Shown one piece after another: positions 9,517 through 18,075 of a DNA stretch of 64,000 nt. Each line of letters begins with the position of its first letter. Within the stretch, counting starts at the first letter, position 1. The stretch spans positions 682,001 through 746,000 of the forward strand of contig NZ_WELI01000003.1 of the NCBI RefSeq assembly GCF_009184635.1, given 5' to 3'. Source of the stretch: Rudanella paleaurantiibacter (lineage in GTDB: Bacteria; Bacteroidota; Bacteroidia; Cytophagales; Spirosomataceae). Under the pieces are notes generated by a model, which saw only the letters and a list, made by a program, of their open reading frames with translations, was not told the origin of the DNA and did not search any database. The translations under genes and the position numbers were made by a program.

Positions 9517-10550
9517 CTCAGAATTTTCCGGCAAAACTCCATGCACTTCTTTACCTCGGCCACCGCATTGGAACCCGCCGGAATCTGATATTCCAGCTCA
9601 ACCGTAGCCGGGAACGTGTATTTCTGCTCCCGCATGAGGCCCAGCACCTGCGTCAAGGGCGTATCGCCCTGCCCCCAGGGGAGGTTTTTCTTACCGTTGG
9701 CTGGTCCCTGCCGGTCTTTGATGTGCATGCTCGAAATGCGGTCGTGCCGACGCTGAATCAGGCCCAGCGGGTCGGGTTGCCCAGCCGCGATGTAGTGGCC
9801 CAAATCGAAGTTCATGGCATTACCCGGCGATTGCGCGAGGGCCGTATCCCAGAACGTCGGCGTTTGTTGCTCGTGACCGTGGTACCCCACCCGAATCCCG
9901 TGTTTAGCTGCCATTTGGCCCAGTTTGAGCGTGTGAGCGTCGTTGGCCGGGTGTTCGAGCGTGACCTGATTGGCCCCCAGCGCCTTGGCCGCACGCATAC
10001 CGTAGTCAATTTCGGCATCGGAGTTTTGCATGCCAAACGCATCGGGTTTGAAGCCGTAGATGCTTACCCCGGCCGCGTTGTACATCTTCCGAACCTGCTC
10101 AAACTTGCTCATCGGTACTGACAGCCGCCATTTGGCCACTTCGGCCCGGTAGGCTTTCATCTGCGCGTCGGCCTCGGCCAGCGTTTTTTGCTCGTCGTCG
10201 GTGAGTGTCTGATTTTCGCGACGCTTGCGCATCAACGGAAACACCGACCGCATATCGACCGTATTCTTGGGTGCCCCCGCAAACGACTCGGCCGGGCCGC
10301 CCATCAGCTCAATCGCACTGATTCCACTGTCGAGCACATATTTAAGGGTAGCCTCGGCACTCTGATCGGGCATATCGCGGTACGAGTACGTAATTACACC
10401 AATCTGCACACCATTGATGAGCGAACTCGACTCCTTGAGGCTCCGAATCAGGGCGGGTGCCCCAAACAGTTTTTGGCTTCCTACGATAGCTCCCGACACG
10501 AGAGCGGCCGTCGTTCCCAGAAAGCGACGGCGAGATTGTGCATGTTCCAT
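9513..10550 (-). CDS. Tat-exported sugar phosphate isomerase/epimerase
   Basis: A 345-residue xylose-isomerase-like TIM-barrel protein with a twin-arginine leader (SRRRFLGTTAALVSGAIVG). The barrel is recognisable by VITYSYRDMPDQ, ISAIELMGGPAESF, VSIYGFKPDAF, VTLEHPAND, RVGYHGHEQQTP, NFDLGHYIAAG, SSMHIKDRQGP and VELEYQIPAG, giving the expected Glu/His/Asp/Glu metal ligands. It is probably a periplasmic sugar isomerase, epimerase or dehydratase of the large Cytophagales family; the substrate is unknown. It is convergent with the ABC ATPase, the two stop codons overlapping. It is separated from the rhomboid gene upstream by about 110 bp with no obvious promoter. Confidence 0.85.
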   Translation of the reverse strand: MEHAQSRRRFLGTTAALVSGAIVGSQKLFGAPALIRSLKESSSLINGVQIGVITYSYRDMPDQSAEATLKYVLDSGISAIELMGGPAESFAGAPKNTVDMRSVFPLMRKRRENQTLTDDEQKTLAEADAQMKAYRAEVAKWRLSVPMSKFEQVRKMYNAAGVSIYGFKPDAFGMQNSDAEIDYGMRAAKALGANQVTLEHPANDAHTLKLGQMAAKHGIRVGYHGHEQQTPTFWDTALAQSPGNAMNFDLGHYIAAGQPDPLGLIQRRHDRISSMHIKDRQGPANGKKNLPWGQGDTPLTQVLGLMREQKYTFPATVELEYQIPAGSNAVAEVKKCMEFCRKILS

Positions 10551-10661
10551 TGGACCAGTGATTAAGGTTTGAGTCAGTTTTTACGGGACCGCTATGGCTA
10601 TTGACCCGGCCTGTTAGCAGAAAAACAAAGCAGCCCGGTTTTATACTGCCTTATGGCCCGG

Positions 10662-11807
10662 TCAACGGCTGGCCTTGAGTTGCTTCATCACGTCGCTGAT
10701 CTGCCGGTCAGTGGCTTCAATCTGGGCATCGTAGCGGTGGGTAGTATCGCGCAGTGATTTTTGCAGAAGCTGGAAGTTGTTCAGGCGCAGCTGGCTATAC
10801 TTTTTTAGCAACGTCGTTCGCCGGTCGAGAGACTCAGAGAGGTCCAGCGAATCGGCCTGCTGCAACGTCCGAATGGCCTCTTCCCAGGCCGGGATACCCC
10901 GCTCGCTCAGGGCATCGGCCACCCCTTTGGCAGGCGTGTTAGGCGGCAGTTTGAACGAGTCCATCGCTTGCCGTTCCAACTCCCCGAACCGCTCCATAAT
11001 TTTCTCGTATTTGGCCATCGGGTTGTCGGTGTAGGCGTACACCAGCACGGCCGTGGCCAGTACCAAAGCGGCAGGAAACAGCAATGGCACCAACGGCCGG
11101 TTGGCCGATCGGCCCGCCCGCAACATGAACAGGTAGTAGGTGTAGCCCGTGAGCAAACCCGCGAGTAAACCGCCAATGTGAGCCGCATTGTCGATACCGG
11201 CGCTCATACCCAGCATCAGGTTAAAACCCACAAACAGGGCAATACTTTTGAGCATTCCGTTGCGCACTTCGGCCGGTAGCCAGTTAGTGGTGAGTAAGGC
11301 CAGAAATACGCCGTACAACCCAAAAATCGCCCCCGATGCCCCCGCGCTGACAATAATATCGTGCCACCACAGGCTGGCTACGCTACCCATCAGGCCCGTA
11401 ACCAGATACGTCACCCCAAACTGCACGCTTCCCAGTAAAGGCTCCAGAATCGGGCCAATCTGCATCAACGCGTACATATTGAACACCAGGTGCAGAATAC
11501 CGATGTGGATAAAACAGCAGGTGAGTAGCCGCCACGGCTGGCCGTCGAGGGTGAGGGGCGTAAAATTGGCTCCCCAGCGAATCAGACCCTCGCTGGAGGG
11601 CTGCAACACGTCGACTCCAGTCAGCGCCATCAACGCAAACAGGCCAATGTTGAGCCACAGCAAAACGGGGGTCACCCGGTAGTCGGGCGCGGGTTTGAAC
11701 AGATCTAATGGGCTACTGCCCGGTGCCGCCTGCGTCTGGTCCTGATTGTCGGTCGGTCGGCTATCGTATCGGTTGTCGTAAGGGTCGGTTGGGTTGTCGT
11801 TTGTCAT
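10662..11807 (-). CDS. Rhomboid-family intramembrane serine protease
   Basis: A 381-residue rhomboid protease that cleaves transmembrane substrates within the inner membrane. The hydrophilic N-terminus (about 45 residues, Asp/Asn/Gln-rich) precedes a six-helix core with HLVFNMYALMQIG, the catalytic serine in GASGAIFG (near residue 160) and the catalytic histidine in AAHIGGLLAG (near 210). After an extra C-terminal helix comes a hydrophilic tail of about 130 residues, rich in charged and Gln residues and probably coiled-coil, which is longer than in minimal rhomboids. The start MTNDNPTD (11807) is chosen over one at 11885 because the longer form would overlap the divergent gene's promoter and start. 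Confidence 0.9.
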   Translation of the reverse strand: MTNDNPTDPYDNRYDSRPTDNQDQTQAAPGSSPLDLFKPAPDYRVTPVLLWLNIGLFALMALTGVDVLQPSSEGLIRWGANFTPLTLDGQPWRLLTCCFIHIGILHLVFNMYALMQIGPILEPLLGSVQFGVTYLVTGLMGSVASLWWHDIIVSAGASGAIFGLYGVFLALLTTNWLPAEVRNGMLKSIALFVGFNLMLGMSAGIDNAAHIGGLLAGLLTGYTYYLFMLRAGRSANRPLVPLLFPAALVLATAVLVYAYTDNPMAKYEKIMERFGELERQAMDSFKLPPNTPAKGVADALSERGIPAWEEAIRTLQQADSLDLSESLDRRTTLLKKYSQLRLNNFQLLQKSLRDTTHRYDAQIEATDRQISDVMKQLKASR

Positions 11808-11865
11808 TTTTCTGTGGCTTTCAGCCGACAATGATACTATTTTTAGGCGCGCCATCCCCGCTCCC

Positions 11866-12948
11866 ATGACTCTTTTACTCCGCACGCTGGTTGCACCTTA
11901 CTACACCCGCAATGCCGGTTTTCTTGGTGTGGTTGTTTATCTGGCCTTCGGATTCATGCGTCCGCAAGACCACCACGCACTTATGGCGGCCATTTTGACG
12001 TCGCCGTTTTTGCTCGCTTTGACCGCCAGTCTCTGGGGCCTGTACACGCTCCGGGCTACGGTCTTTACCCGGCAGCTCCTGAGCGAGCCCCCCCAACGGT
12101 TTTTGCTGTCGGCACGGTTGCTCCCCCGCTCTACACGCTGGGCTGGCTGGGTACTGGTATCGGCAGCCCTGCTACTACCCGTCGAAGCCTACGCGGGCTG
12201 GATGCTTCAGCGGGGGTTTGTGCATCAGACCTGGGCCGCCAATGCCGCGCTGACCGGTGTGGTCCTGTTGCTGGTGAGCGCGAGTGCCTATGGGCTCGAC
12301 GAACGCGTCAGAAACCCCTACCCTGAGCGTGCTCTCCGGTTGCCGCGTTGGCGTTGGTCAATCCCGTACGTCCTGTTTTATCCTTCTTTTTTATTGCGTC
12401 ACCGGCCGGTAGCCACGTTACTCTCCAAAGCGGCCTCGGTGGGTCTCCTGATTGGGGTATGCCGCCTATACCCCACCGACGACTATGACCAACGACTGCT
12501 GTTGATTGGCCTGATGATGAGCCTGGTGGCTCATGCGCCCCTCTGCCGCCTGTTTTTCGAGTTTGAGCAAACATGGCTCCGGCTGTTACCCAACCTGCCT
12601 ATTTCGCCCTGGGGCCGACTGGGTCGGTATGTTCTGGCGTACACCGTTCTTTGGCTCCCCGAACTTCCGGTACTGCTGTACAATGCGCCCGTGCGTGTGA
12701 GCCCGGTTTACATGGGAACGCTGTGGTTTACGGGCCTTGGCTGGCTCCTGTTTTTCCATACGTTTGCCTACCGCCCCCGTTGGAACCCCGACCGCTGGCA
12801 GCAACAAGTATTAGGCGGGTTTCTGGCCGGGTTACTGCTCATTATGTTTGGCATACCGGCTCTTGGCTGGTTGGCCATTGCCCTCTGCCTCACTGGCTGG
12901 CAGTTTGTAAAAACCACTCCCTGGTTACGCAACACCCACCCAGCGTAA
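11866..12948 (+). CDS. Polytopic membrane protein, possible ABC-2 permease
   Basis: A 360-residue protein with about ten hydrophobic segments and short Arg-rich loops (for example LPRSTRW and NPYPERALRLPRWRW). I do not recognise a named family with certainty. The layout of paired helices and long hydrophobic stretches resembles membrane subunits of ABC-2 exporters of Bacteroidota, and an orphan ABC ATPase lies 2.4 kb away at 8884, which makes a functional pair conceivable. The start at 11866 is preferred over 11794, which would run into the divergent rhomboid gene. The gap to the rhomboid start is 58 bp, so the two promoters must overlap. Confidence 0.7.
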   Translation: MTLLLRTLVAPYYTRNAGFLGVVVYLAFGFMRPQDHHALMAAILTSPFLLALTASLWGLYTLRATVFTRQLLSEPPQRFLLSARLLPRSTRWAGWVLVSAALLLPVEAYAGWMLQRGFVHQTWAANAALTGVVLLLVSASAYGLDERVRNPYPERALRLPRWRWSIPYVLFYPSFLLRHRPVATLLSKAASVGLLIGVCRLYPTDDYDQRLLLIGLMMSLVAHAPLCRLFFEFEQTWLRLLPNLPISPWGRLGRYVLAYTVLWLPELPVLLYNAPVRVSPVYMGTLWFTGLGWLLFFHTFAYRPRWNPDRWQQQVLGGFLAGLLLIMFGIPALGWLAIALCLTGWQFVKTTPWLRNTHPA

Positions 12949-13159
12949 ATACCCCAATTTTCAGACCTTTTTGGAGCAGACAGAGAGCAATTCTCCCAAT
13001 AATCCCGGTTTTAGATAGACTTTAATAGCTATAATCTATTGGTTTTATAGTTTTAATTAACCATTTATATTGCGCCATTATTCACCAGAAATGGGTAGCT
13101 ACCGATACGGCAATGACCGTCGGAAAGTCCCCATTCGTTCACCATACTTCACCTTCTTT

Positions 13160-13900
13160 ATGCAACAGTTTTGCGTGATTGCATCGTTCTTACTCACCTC
13201 GTTTTGGGCGCAGGCGCAAGTTCAGAAACGAGTTACTGACGAAGAACAAGCCTGGGTCGGTTACCTGAATCAGACCCGCTTTACCAACCGAACGGGCCTC
13301 TGGGCCGAAGTACACCTCCGCCGGACCGACTTTCTGCAACGCTGGAATCAGCAACTGCTCCGGGCGGGGCTCACCTACTACGCAGCCGATAATATCCGGC
13401 TCACGGCGGGGTATGCCTTCATCAGCTCGTATCTATCGCCGAGCGGAGTTATTCGCCCCGAACACCGCCCCTGGCAGCAAATCTGGTGGTCGGGCCATGC
13501 CGGTAAGTTCTTTCTGACCCAGTGGGTACGGGCCGAGCAGCGATTCAACCGACGGGTGCAGGGCGATCAGCTGGCCGACGGTTACGGGTTCAACTGGCGA
13601 ATGCGCTACAACCTGCTACTACAAATGCCCCTGGCTGGTAAAACCATTCGGCCGGGCGTGGTAAACGCGGTGGTTCAGAACGAGCTTTTTGTTAACGCCG
13701 GCAAGCAGATCACCTACAACTATTTCGACCAGAACCGCTTTTTTGTGGGTTTATCATACCCCATTCGCAAGAACCTGATTTTGCAGGGAGGCTACATGAA
13801 TCTGTATCAGCAAACGGCCGCTGGCAACAGCTTTGTGAATAACCACGTAGCGCGACTGTTTCTGTTTCATACACTTGATTTGCGCGCCCCAGCCGAATAG
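13160..13900 (+). CDS. DUF2490 family secreted protein
   Basis: A 246-residue protein with a Sec signal (MQQFCVIASFLLTSFWAQAQ) and a DUF2490-like body: it opens with AWVGYLNQTRFTNRTGLWAEVHLRR, then RAGLTYYAADNIRLTAGYAF, and ends with alternating hydrophobic strands (NLILQGGYMNLYQQ, RLFLFHTLDL). This pattern fits a small outer-membrane beta-barrel; the function is unknown. Starts further upstream (13070, a TTG) add a region without signal character, so ATG 13160 is chosen. The 210 bp upstream is strikingly AT-rich and probably carries the promoter. Confidence 0.8.
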   Translation: MQQFCVIASFLLTSFWAQAQVQKRVTDEEQAWVGYLNQTRFTNRTGLWAEVHLRRTDFLQRWNQQLLRAGLTYYAADNIRLTAGYAFISSYLSPSGVIRPEHRPWQQIWWSGHAGKFFLTQWVRAEQRFNRRVQGDQLADGYGFNWRMRYNLLLQMPLAGKTIRPGVVNAVVQNELFVNAGKQITYNYFDQNRFFVGLSYPIRKNLILQGGYMNLYQQTAAGNSFVNNHVARLFLFHTLDLRAPAE

Positions 13901-13910
13901 ATTACCCAAC

Positions 13911-13955
13911 GAAAAAGCCGTCGGGCAGGCAACTTCCCTGCTCGACGGCTCTTTG
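13911..13955. terminator. Bidirectional terminator between convergent genes
   Basis: A 14-bp stem with one G-T pair (13916-13929 with 13937-13950), followed by CTTT on the + strand and by TTTTT on the - strand. It serves the DUF2490 gene and the 2'-5' RNA ligase-like gene. Confidence 0.85.
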
Positions 13956-13994
13956 GCGCGGTGGCCTACTGTTGCCCGAAGCAACGCAACCCCG

Positions 13995-14552
13995 CTAATT
14001 ATTACTAAGGGCCCACTGTTCCAACACTTCCCAGGTTGAGCCATTGTGTTTGAGCATGTACAGGGTATCAGCCGTAAACGACCGCTCATAGGCCTGCTCG
14101 GCAAAGTAAGCCCAGGCTTCCGGGAAAGCGGGGCGTTTCAGGTCTTTAAAAGCCACTGTCATGTGCGGGCGGAAAGGCCGGTACTCGGGCTCAATACCCA
14201 GATGGTAGTGTGCGTACAGCTCCAGGCTTTTTTGTAAACTCGTCAGAGGTTCGTTGGGAACCACATCCACAAAAATCACCCGTTGATCAAACCGGTCGAA
14301 GTCTTTGAGCTGAATATCAATTGGCGACTGCTCGGCGGCAAATTCACGCAGAATCGAGAAATCAGTTCGGCTGCTTCGGAAGGGGGGTAACAGCGTAATG
14401 TGGGGCGGAGCCGTGAGGGCATGACCCGTTTTGAAGCGCTCCAGCGCCTGTTGCTTAAACGCCGTCACTTCGTCCTGAATCGTCGACGGCGGCAGTACCG
14501 CCAATAGGTACATGCTACTGGGAGGCTCCAGCTTACGAGTTTGCTTTTTCAT
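13995..14552 (-). CDS. 2'-5' RNA ligase / cyclic phosphodiesterase family protein
   Basis: A 185-residue protein of the 2H phosphoesterase superfamily. Both catalytic HxTx motifs are present: HITL (H51) and HMTV (H130), about 79 residues apart as expected. The family includes LigT/ThpR, which joins or cleaves 2'-5' RNA linkages, and cyclic nucleotide phosphodiesterases; the natural substrate is not predictable. It is monocistronic, ending at a bidirectional terminator, with the OsmC gene 58 bp upstream on the same strand. Confidence 0.88.
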   Translation of the reverse strand: MKKQTRKLEPPSSMYLLAVLPPSTIQDEVTAFKQQALERFKTGHALTAPPHITLLPPFRSSRTDFSILREFAAEQSPIDIQLKDFDRFDQRVIFVDVVPNEPLTSLQKSLELYAHYHLGIEPEYRPFRPHMTVAFKDLKRPAFPEAWAYFAEQAYERSFTADTLYMLKHNGSTWEVLEQWALSNN

Positions 14553-14610
14553 ACGTCAAGAATTAACTAATCAAATCCTAATCCACTAAGTAATTAATTC
14601 GCAAAAGTGT

Positions 14611-15054
14611 TCAAACGGGTTGGGTTGTAGCCCACTCAATGGTCACTTCCTGCCGCAGGTCGGGGTGCAGACTAATAGCTACCGGGCAGGTATGGGCAAT
14701 ACGTTCGAGCCGGGCGCGGGTTTCGTCGTCGGGCATAAAAGGGCCGTCGGCGTTTTCGGCCCGCAGGGTCAGCTCCACATGAATTGCCGCAATCCGACGC
14801 GGGGGCTCTGCGCTCATCACCTTGGTTACACGCATAGAACTCCCTTTCAGCTCTATGCCATCCCGGCGGGCAAAAATGGCCATCGTGGTCAGAATACAAG
14901 CCCCTAAAGCGTTGGCCACCAAATCGGTGGGCGAGAAGGCCTCACCCCGCCCCTGATTGTCGGTGGGGGCATCGGTATGAATACGTGTACCAGACTGTAA
15001 GTGTGTACATTCGGTGCGTAGGTCGCCCGTATAATCAATGTGAATCGTTGGCAT
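14611..15054 (-). CDS. OsmC family peroxiredoxin-like protein
   Basis: A 147-residue OsmC-type protein, a homodimeric thiol peroxidase that reduces organic hydroperoxides. The two redox cysteines are C53 in ALGACILT and C123 in TCPVAISL, with the usual FSPTDLVANAL segment just before the first. It belongs to the YhfA-like/OsmC branch rather than to Ohr in the narrow sense (inference from the MPTIHIDYTGDL opening). A minus-strand TATGTTTG element (15074-15081) sits 20 bp upstream of the start. Confidence 0.9.
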   Translation of the reverse strand: MPTIHIDYTGDLRTECTHLQSGTRIHTDAPTDNQGRGEAFSPTDLVANALGACILTTMAIFARRDGIELKGSSMRVTKVMSAEPPRRIAAIHVELTLRAENADGPFMPDDETRARLERIAHTCPVAISLHPDLRQEVTIEWATTQPV

Positions 15055-15073
15055 AATTCATCGCGTTTCCCCT

Positions 15074-15081
15074 CAAACATA
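15074..15081 (-). promoter_or_regulatory. Bacteroidota -7 element before the OsmC gene
   Basis: The minus strand reads TATGTTTG, a full match to TAnnTTTG, about 20 nt before the ATG. No convincing -33 TTG is at the right distance. Confidence 0.45.
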
Positions 15082-15123
15082 AAACGGTTAACATCGTTAA
15101 CCTAAAAGCAAATGGACATTTTA

Positions 15124-15153
15124 TTGTAAACTGCTCTTTTCTTTTTATTTTTA
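15124..15153 (+). promoter_or_regulatory. Candidate sigma-A promoter of the 15173 gene
   Basis: TTG (15124-15126), a 19-nt spacer, then TATTTTTA (15146-15153), one mismatch from TAnnTTTG. The ATG follows 19 nt later. Confidence 0.5.
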
Positions 15154-15172
15154 GTTCCTGAAACTCACGGTC

Positions 15173-15952
15173 ATGCAACGCTTATACAAATTTTTAGGTG
15201 TAGGATTAGTCTCTTCTCTGCTATTGGCAGGGCCGAGCTATGCACAGATGCAGCAGTCCGCCGACGCCGAAGATGAACCATACCAGTCCGTGACCACCTT
15301 CGGCGTAACTACTAACACTAATTCGGGGCTTCTGGGCGGCTTTGCTTTCCGGCAAAGCAAACGCCTTGCTGAGACCTTTTTGGGACGGCCACAATACCGC
15401 TACTTTGCGGTAGAGGTTGTAAACGTGAAGCACCCGAAAGAGGTGCAACAGGCCGTAAATTTTACGGGCTCGCGGTTTACATACGGAAAAGAAAATTACC
15501 TGTTTGTGGTACGCCCGCAATACGGACGCGAAATCTCCCTGTTTGAACGCAGTGCCGACGAAGGCATCTCGATCAATGCCATCTTTGCCGTTGGGCCTTC
15601 ATTGGGCATTGTGAAACCCTACTACGTTACCATCAGCGAAAGCGGTAACCGCACCCGCACGGTGCCAGCCTCATCGCTCTACGGCACGGGCGGGCAGCCC
15701 GGTACGGGGGCACTACCCACTGGCTCGGGCGGTCTGTTTCGGGGCTTCGGTGAGTCGAAGTTTACGGCAGGAGCCAACGTGAAAGCGGCTGTCAATTTTG
15801 AATTAAGCGCTTTCCGCAACAACACCACGGGTATTGAAATCGGTTTTCTGGCCGAGCTGTTCCCCAAACCTATCTCCATCATGGCCGGGGCCGACAAGCG
15901 AGCGTTCTTCTCATCAGGCTACGCTACCCTGTTTTTTGGATCGAAGAAATAG
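15173..15952 (+). CDS. Secreted protein of unknown function, probable beta-barrel
   Basis: A 259-residue protein with a Sec signal (cleavage near PSYAQ). The mature part starts with an acidic stretch (SADAEDEPYQ), then TTFGVTTNTNSGLLGGFAFRQSKRL. The end shows alternating strands (GIEIGFLAELFPK, YATLFFGSKK), compatible with an outer-membrane barrel. A Gly/Thr/Pro-rich loop (YGTGGQPGTGALPTGSGG) lies near residue 180. I do not recognise a named family. It is monocistronic, with its own promoter-like sequence and a strong terminator. Confidence 0.75.
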   Translation: MQRLYKFLGVGLVSSLLLAGPSYAQMQQSADAEDEPYQSVTTFGVTTNTNSGLLGGFAFRQSKRLAETFLGRPQYRYFAVEVVNVKHPKEVQQAVNFTGSRFTYGKENYLFVVRPQYGREISLFERSADEGISINAIFAVGPSLGIVKPYYVTISESGNRTRTVPASSLYGTGGQPGTGALPTGSGGLFRGFGESKFTAGANVKAAVNFELSAFRNNTTGIEIGFLAELFPKPISIMAGADKRAFFSSGYATLFFGSKK

Positions 15953-15970
15953 ACAAGCACATACAGATAG

Positions 15971-16003
15971 AAAAGCGGAGCCTCAGCCGGGGCTCCGCTT
16001 TTT
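15971..16003 (+). terminator. Rho-independent terminator after the 15173 gene
   Basis: A 12-bp perfect stem (15971-15982 with 15991-16002), an 8-nt loop, and a T-run forming the distal arm and tail. Confidence 0.92.
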
Positions 16004-16033
16004 GTTGTACGTTTAGGCGTAATCTCCATAGCG

Positions 16034-16969
16034 ATGCCTGAAAATATTCATGACAAATTTTTCAAGGAAAACTTTTCACGGCAGGATATAGCGGCTGACT
16101 TTGTGCGGGAAGTATTTCCAGAACCACTACGGGAGAAACTTAATCTGCCCACCCTCACACTACGTAACACATCGTACACGGACCCTACGCTGGAAGAATA
16201 CTTTGCCGACACTGTCTACGACTGCGTCTACGAAAGTAGTACTCCGGTTCAGATTGCGATTCTGTTTGAGCACAAAAGCCAAAAAGAGAAATATCCGCAT
16301 TTCCAATTGCTGAGATATCTACTGAATAGTTGGGAGGAAGCCAAAAAGCAAAACAAACCGCCCGGCCTCTTAATCCCGGTTATAATCTATCATGGAAAGG
16401 CACGGTGGGAGTACGAGCCTCTTTCACACTACTTTGGAGCGGTCGACGCGGCATTACAAGAGTTTCTGCCGATGTTCCGGTATCTGATTTTCGATATTTC
16501 ACATTATGATGATGAACAGCTTCTTGGCTTTCGGAATAGATTTCTGGCAACATCGTTATTTTTGATGAAGCATCGGGAAAATGAAGCCCGATTACTTGAA
16601 TATCGCCACCGATTGTTTGTATGGTTGGATGAACTGGTTCAGACCGAATCCGGAAAGAACTATTTAATTACCACAGTCATTTATTTATCAAAGAACCTGG
16701 ACATCCGGCCTAAAGCATTTTTTCAGTCTTTATTCGCAACCGACCAAGTAAACAGAACAGCTATGTCAACGTATGACCAAATCATTGAGGAGGGTATCGA
16801 GAAAGGCATTGAGAAAGGCATCGAAAAAGGGAAAGAAGATGCTTTTGTTTCTCTGCTGACGGTTGCGTACAAACAGGGGCTGGATATTGATAAACTGGCG
16901 GCTCAATATAATGACCTACCCCGGCAACGAATCAACGAATTGGTAGAGGAGGTGAAAACGCAAAGCTGA
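16034..16969 (+). CDS. Rpn family PD-(D/E)XK nuclease / putative transposase
   Basis: A 311-residue protein of the Rpn (RpnA-E, YhgA-like) family: recombination-promoting DNases of the PD-(D/E)XK fold. The N-terminus HDKFFKENFSRQDIAADFVREVFP and the core VQIAILFEHKSQKEKYPHFQLLRYL (nuclease residues in the FEHKS region) are typical, as is LLIPVIIYHGKARWEY. The C-terminus has a reiterated four-residue unit (IEEG, then IEKG three times, then KEDA), as in many Rpn proteins. Codon use is more AT-rich than in the neighbours, which suggests acquisition by transfer. Confidence 0.88.
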   Translation: MPENIHDKFFKENFSRQDIAADFVREVFPEPLREKLNLPTLTLRNTSYTDPTLEEYFADTVYDCVYESSTPVQIAILFEHKSQKEKYPHFQLLRYLLNSWEEAKKQNKPPGLLIPVIIYHGKARWEYEPLSHYFGAVDAALQEFLPMFRYLIFDISHYDDEQLLGFRNRFLATSLFLMKHRENEARLLEYRHRLFVWLDELVQTESGKNYLITTVIYLSKNLDIRPKAFFQSLFATDQVNRTAMSTYDQIIEEGIEKGIEKGIEKGKEDAFVSLLTVAYKQGLDIDKLAAQYNDLPRQRINELVEEVKTQS

Positions 16970-16995
16970 AACGAGGCAACCAGAACTTTAGCCCG

Positions 16996-17003
16996 TAGAT
17001 TTG
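16996..17003 (+). promoter_or_regulatory. -7 element upstream of lipA
   Basis: TAGATTTG matches TAnnTTTG and lies 34 nt before the lipA ATG. There is no clear -33 TTG. Confidence 0.45.
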
Positions 17004-17037
17004 CATTCTGTACAAAAACACCGAACGAGGTTGTACC

Positions 17038-17916
17038 ATGATTGAACTACCCGTTATCCCATCCACCGAGCAACGTAAAAAGCGGCCCGACTGGCTGCGC
17101 GTGAAGTTGCCGGTTGGCCCCGAATATGCCAAAGTCCGCAAACTTGTTGATACCTATAAGCTCCATACTATCTGTGAATCAGGCAACTGCCCCAACATGG
17201 GCGAGTGCTGGGGTGCCGGTACGGCAACCTTCATGATTCTGGGAAATGTGTGTACCCGGAGCTGTACCTTTTGCGCCGTAGCCACCGGTCGGCCCAACGA
17301 ATACGATACCGACGAACCCCGGCGCGTAGCTGAGGCCATTGTGCTGATGAAAGTCAAACACGCCGTGATTACCTCGGTGAACCGCGACGAGTTGAAAGAC
17401 CGCGGGGCTGAAATCTGGTATCAGACCGTGCGGGCCGTGAAAGAAGCCTCCCCGACAACAACCATCGAAACGCTCATCCCCGACGTGAAAAGCAATTGGG
17501 ATGCCCTCATTCGGATGATTGAGGCCGGTCAGGAAGTCGTGTCGCATAACATGGAAACCGTGGAGCGGCTCTACCGGCGCGTGCGGCCGCAAGCCCGCTA
17601 TGAGCGTAGCCTGGAGCAAATTCGGCGGACTAAAGAGTACGGCCAACGCACCAAGACCGGCATTATGCTGGGTCTGGGCGAAACCACCGACGAGGTGCAC
17701 AAAGCAATGGATGATCTGGCCGAAAACGGGCTGGATATTCTGACGCTGGGTCAGTACCTGCAACCCACCAAGATGCACCACGAGGTAATTGAATGGATTA
17801 CGCCCGAGCAGTTTGACCGCTACCGCGAAGAAGGCCTCCGCCGGGGTCTCAAGTACGTAGAGGCAGGGCCGTTGGTACGGTCGAGCTACCACGCCGAACG
17901 GCACGTGCTGGTGTAG
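17038..17916 (+). CDS. lipA: Lipoyl synthase
   Basis: Radical-SAM lipoyl synthase, which inserts two sulfurs into octanoyl groups on lipoyl carrier proteins (E2 and GcvH subunits). Both iron-sulfur clusters are evident: auxiliary-cluster cysteines C46, C51 and C57 in [12 protein letters not shown], and radical-SAM cysteines C72, C76 and C79 in CTRSCTFC. The C-terminal RSSYHA (281-286) carries the serine that ligates the auxiliary cluster. The length of 292 residues is normal. It stands alone here; no lipB is adjacent. Confidence 0.97.
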   Translation: MIELPVIPSTEQRKKRPDWLRVKLPVGPEYAKVRKLVDTYKLHTICESGNCPNMGECWGAGTATFMILGNVCTRSCTFCAVATGRPNEYDTDEPRRVAEAIVLMKVKHAVITSVNRDELKDRGAEIWYQTVRAVKEASPTTTIETLIPDVKSNWDALIRMIEAGQEVVSHNMETVERLYRRVRPQARYERSLEQIRRTKEYGQRTKTGIMLGLGETTDEVHKAMDDLAENGLDILTLGQYLQPTKMHHEVIEWITPEQFDRYREEGLRRGLKYVEAGPLVRSSYHAERHVLV

Positions 17917-17948
17917 GGCGGGCCTAACCGCCGGGTACCCCGCCCCGG

Positions 17949-17995
17949 TTCACCCGCGATGTCATCGTTCAAAACAAGATGACATCGCGGGTGAA
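17949..17995. repeat. Perfect 18-bp inverted repeat downstream of lipA
   Basis: TTCACCCGCGATGTCATC (17949-17966) is exactly inverted at 17978-17995 around an 11-nt spacer. There is no T-run on either side, so it is not a standard terminator; it is probably a dispersed hairpin element. Confidence 0.8.
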
Positions 17996-18028
17996 TGCAA
18001 ACAAGTTACAGAACGTATAGTTATTTGG

Positions 18029-18059
18029 TAAAGCCCTGTCGGCAATCGGCGGGGCTTTA
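18029..18059 (+). other. Hairpin just before the lycopene cyclase start
   Basis: A 13-bp stem with two G-T pairs (18029-18041 with 18047-18059), ending 16 nt before the ATG at 18076. Without a T-run it may be a weak terminator of upstream transcripts or a translational control hairpin. Confidence 0.45.
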
Positions 18060-18075
18060 GTGCATCATCGACCCG

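Noticed and set aside
13070-13159. An upstream TTG start for the DUF2490 gene
   Set aside because: It would bury the signal peptide 30 residues inside; the ATG at 13160 places it at the N-terminus.
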